Positions 13,139 to 14,620 of a stretch of 14,620 nt of DNA are shown one piece after another. The notes beneath the pieces were generated by a model. The model did not search any database. It was not told where the DNA came from and saw nothing but the letters and a program-made list of their open reading frames with translations. The DNA is from Clostridiales bacterium. GTDB lineage: Bacteria > Bacillota > Clostridia > Oscillospirales > QAKW01. The position numbers were made by a program, and so were the translations under genes. How positions within the stretch are numbered: position 1 is the stretch's first letter; each line of letters starts with the position of its first letter. The stretch lies in NCBI GenBank assembly GCA_003343605.1, contig QAKW01000089.1:1-14620 (forward strand), in the 5' to 3' direction.

Positions 13139-13813
13139 TTGGATGCAGGAACATTCTGGAAGTATTTTAATATGTTTGTGGAAGGAATCGGTGAAACGCT
13201 TTATATGACCGGGGTATCCACCCTGATGGCTTATGTGATCGGCCTTCCGCTGGGCGTGATTTTGCATATTACCGATTCGGAAGGGATCCGCCCGAACCGC
13301 TGGATCAATACCATTCTGGGCGCGGTGGTGAATATTATCCGCTCGATCCCGTTTGTGATTCTGATTATAGCGGTGATTCCGGTCACGATGGCGATTGTGC
13401 ACACAACGCTGGGCGCTACGGCCACAATCGTGCCGCTGGTAATCGGCGCCGCGCCGTTTGTGGCGCGCATGGTGGAATCCTCCCTGAAGGAGGTGGACGC
13501 CGGAGTTGTGGAAGCGGCGGAAGCTATGGGGGCAAGCCCGTTTCAGATCGTTTGGAAGGTGCTGCTTCCGGAGGCGCGCCCCTCTTTGATGGTGGGCAGC
13601 GTGATTGCCATTACAACGATTCTCGGCTATTCCGCGATGGCCGGAGTTGTGGGCGGCGGCGGCCTGGGCGTAATCGCCATTCAATACGGATACAACCGCT
13701 ACCGCTACGATATTATGATGATTACCGTTGCACTGCTGGTGGTGATTGTTCAGGTTTTTCAGGAAGTTGGTATGCGCCTTGCTAAACGGGGCGATAAACG
13801 TATATCAAAATAA
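13139..13813 (+). CDS. metI: Methionine ABC transporter permease MetI
   Basis: A 224-residue inner-membrane permease with about five transmembrane segments. The cytoplasmic EAA loop that docks onto MetN is clear in EVDAGVVEAAEAMGASPFQ, followed by the VLLPEA segment. The length fits MetI (about 217-230). I choose TTG 13139 because AAGGGGAG (13121-13128), inside the end of metN, lies 10 nt upstream and the start falls 4 nt after the metN stop, so translation is coupled. An in-frame TTG at 13115 would add 8 residues and overlap metN by 20 nt, but has no good ribosome site. Confidence 0.93.
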   Translation: MDAGTFWKYFNMFVEGIGETLYMTGVSTLMAYVIGLPLGVILHITDSEGIRPNRWINTILGAVVNIIRSIPFVILIIAVIPVTMAIVHTTLGATATIVPLVIGAAPFVARMVESSLKEVDAGVVEAAEAMGASPFQIVWKVLLPEARPSLMVGSVIAITTILGYSAMAGVVGGGGLGVIAIQYGYNRYRYDIMMITVALLVVIVQVFQEVGMRLAKRGDKRISK

Positions 13814-13839
13814 TATTATTTACAAAGGAGATGCAGAAA

Positions 13840-14620
13840 ATGAAAAAGACAGTATCAATTCTGGCAGCGGCCGTTTTGCTGCTCGGCGTGTTGGGTGCGT
13901 TGGGGGGCTGCGGCAAGCAGGATGAGAAAACCCTGGTTGTGGGCGCGAGCATCACGCCGCATGCAGAGATTCTCGAAGTGGCGAAACCGCTTTTGGAAAA
14001 AGAGGGATATAAGCTGAATATCGTGGAATATTCCGATTATATTCAGCCCAATAAGGCCTGCGAAAGCGGCGAACTCGACGCCAACTATTTCCAGCACAAG
14101 CCCTACATGGAGAATTTCAACGAAGAGACCAACAGCCATCTGGTTTCAGTCGCGGCGATCCATTACGAGCCGTTCGGCGTTTATGCCGGCAAAACGGCAA
14201 GCCTGGCTGATCTTTCCGACGGCGCGGTTATCGCCATTCCAAACGACGGAACCAATGAAGCGCGCGCGCTTTACCTGCTGGAAAAGCTGGGGCTGATCAA
14301 GCTGCGGGAGGGCGTCGGTTTTACCGCAACGGTAATGGATATTGCCGAAAATCCCAAAAAGCTGGATATTAAGGAGCTGGAGGCGGCGCAGCTGGTGCGG
14401 GCGCTCGACAGCGCGGATATCGCCGTGATCAACGGGAACTACGCCATCGGCGGCGGCCTGAAGGTTGCCGATGCGCTGGCGCTGGAAGAAAGCACCGATG
14501 AAGCTGCCGCTACTTACGCCAATATCGTGGCCGTAAAGGAAGGCAATGAAAACAGCGCGAAGATCCAGGCGCTGGTAAAGGCCCTGCAAAGCGAAGAGGT
14601 AAAGGCTTATATTGAGCAGA
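13840..14620 (+). CDS. metQ: Methionine-binding lipoprotein MetQ, 3' end cut by the window
   Basis: The NlpA/MetQ substrate-binding lipoprotein, with 260 residues visible and roughly 10-20 missing, since the frame is still open at the window edge. The signal peptide ends in LGGC, so Cys24 is the lipidated residue and the protein sits outside the membrane. Family motifs are VGASITPHAEIL, NYFQHKPYM, a ligand-contact segment IPNDGTNEARAL (the family usually has NDPTN) and VINGNYAI. It captures methionine and delivers it to MetI. ATG 13840 has AAAGGAG (13824-13830) 9 nt upstream; the in-frame ATG 13831 directly abuts that site and is rejected. It follows metI by 26 nt with no terminator. Confidence 0.95.
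   Translation, partial: MKKTVSILAAAVLLLGVLGALGGCGKQDEKTLVVGASITPHAEILEVAKPLLEKEGYKLNIVEYSDYIQPNKACESGELDANYFQHKPYMENFNEETNSHLVSVAAIHYEPFGVYAGKTASLADLSDGAVIAIPNDGTNEARALYLLEKLGLIKLREGVGFTATVMDIAENPKKLDIKELEAAQLVRALDSADIAVINGNYAIGGGLKVADALALEESTDEAAATYANIVAVKEGNENSAKIQALVKALQSEEVKAYIEQ

Noticed and set aside
1..14620. CRISPR array, insertion sequence, integrase or att duplication
   Set aside because: No regularly spaced direct repeats, transposase motifs or terminal inverted repeats were seen on either strand.

Overview
The window looks like chromosomal DNA of a low-to-mid-GC Gram-positive anaerobe, most likely a member of the Clostridia (Bacillota). Supporting signs are AAAGGAG/AAAGGGGG ribosome binding sites, near-consensus sigma-A promoters with 17-18 bp spacers, short intrinsic terminators after most units, lipoprotein signal peptides, a bacterial-type ferritin, and a metNIQ methionine importer with TTG starts. 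The taxon is inferred from style and gene content; no marker gene settles it.

Layout. Positions 1-48 are the 3' half of a tRNA-Ala(GGC) with its terminator. Positions 132-777 are a monocistronic ferritin gene with consensus promoter and terminator. Positions 789-5680 are a probable three-gene unit: a membrane-anchored SGNH-hydrolase/CE4-deacetylase fusion, a GH36 alpha-galactosidase and an endonuclease/exonuclease/phosphatase-family enzyme. Positions 5683-7190 hold a lone gene fusing an isochorismatase-like cysteine hydrolase to a Zn nucleoside-deaminase domain. It is preceded by small in-frame ORF fragments and followed by a non-coding stretch with two strong terminators; this segment may have been acquired. 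Positions 7197-9357 carry two tandem paralogous lipoproteins of unknown function, each with its own promoter and terminator and a very different acidic/Pro-rich linker. Positions 9374-11860 are an overlapping cluster of a GT4 glycosyltransferase, a PlsC-type acyltransferase and an Rrf2 regulator with three IscR-like cysteines.

The last region, 11880-14620, is the methionine importer operon metN-metI-metQ, with metQ cut by the window end. Between its consensus promoter and metN lie a 33-codon ORF with seven Met codons in an 11-codon run, a stem-loop over the ORF's stop codon, and an intrinsic terminator directly before metN. I see no S-box or T-box consensus. This is the layout expected for methionine-sensing leader-peptide attenuation, and it is the most interesting observation in the window.

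How the genes work together. The GT4 and PlsC enzymes plausibly build or remodel a membrane glycolipid. The alpha-galactosidase hydrolyses imported alpha-galactosides in the cytoplasm. MetN/I/Q form an ATP-driven importer that would be switched by the leader upstream. The Rrf2 protein next door is a candidate iron-sulfur or redox-responsive regulator, but its target cannot be told from the sequence.
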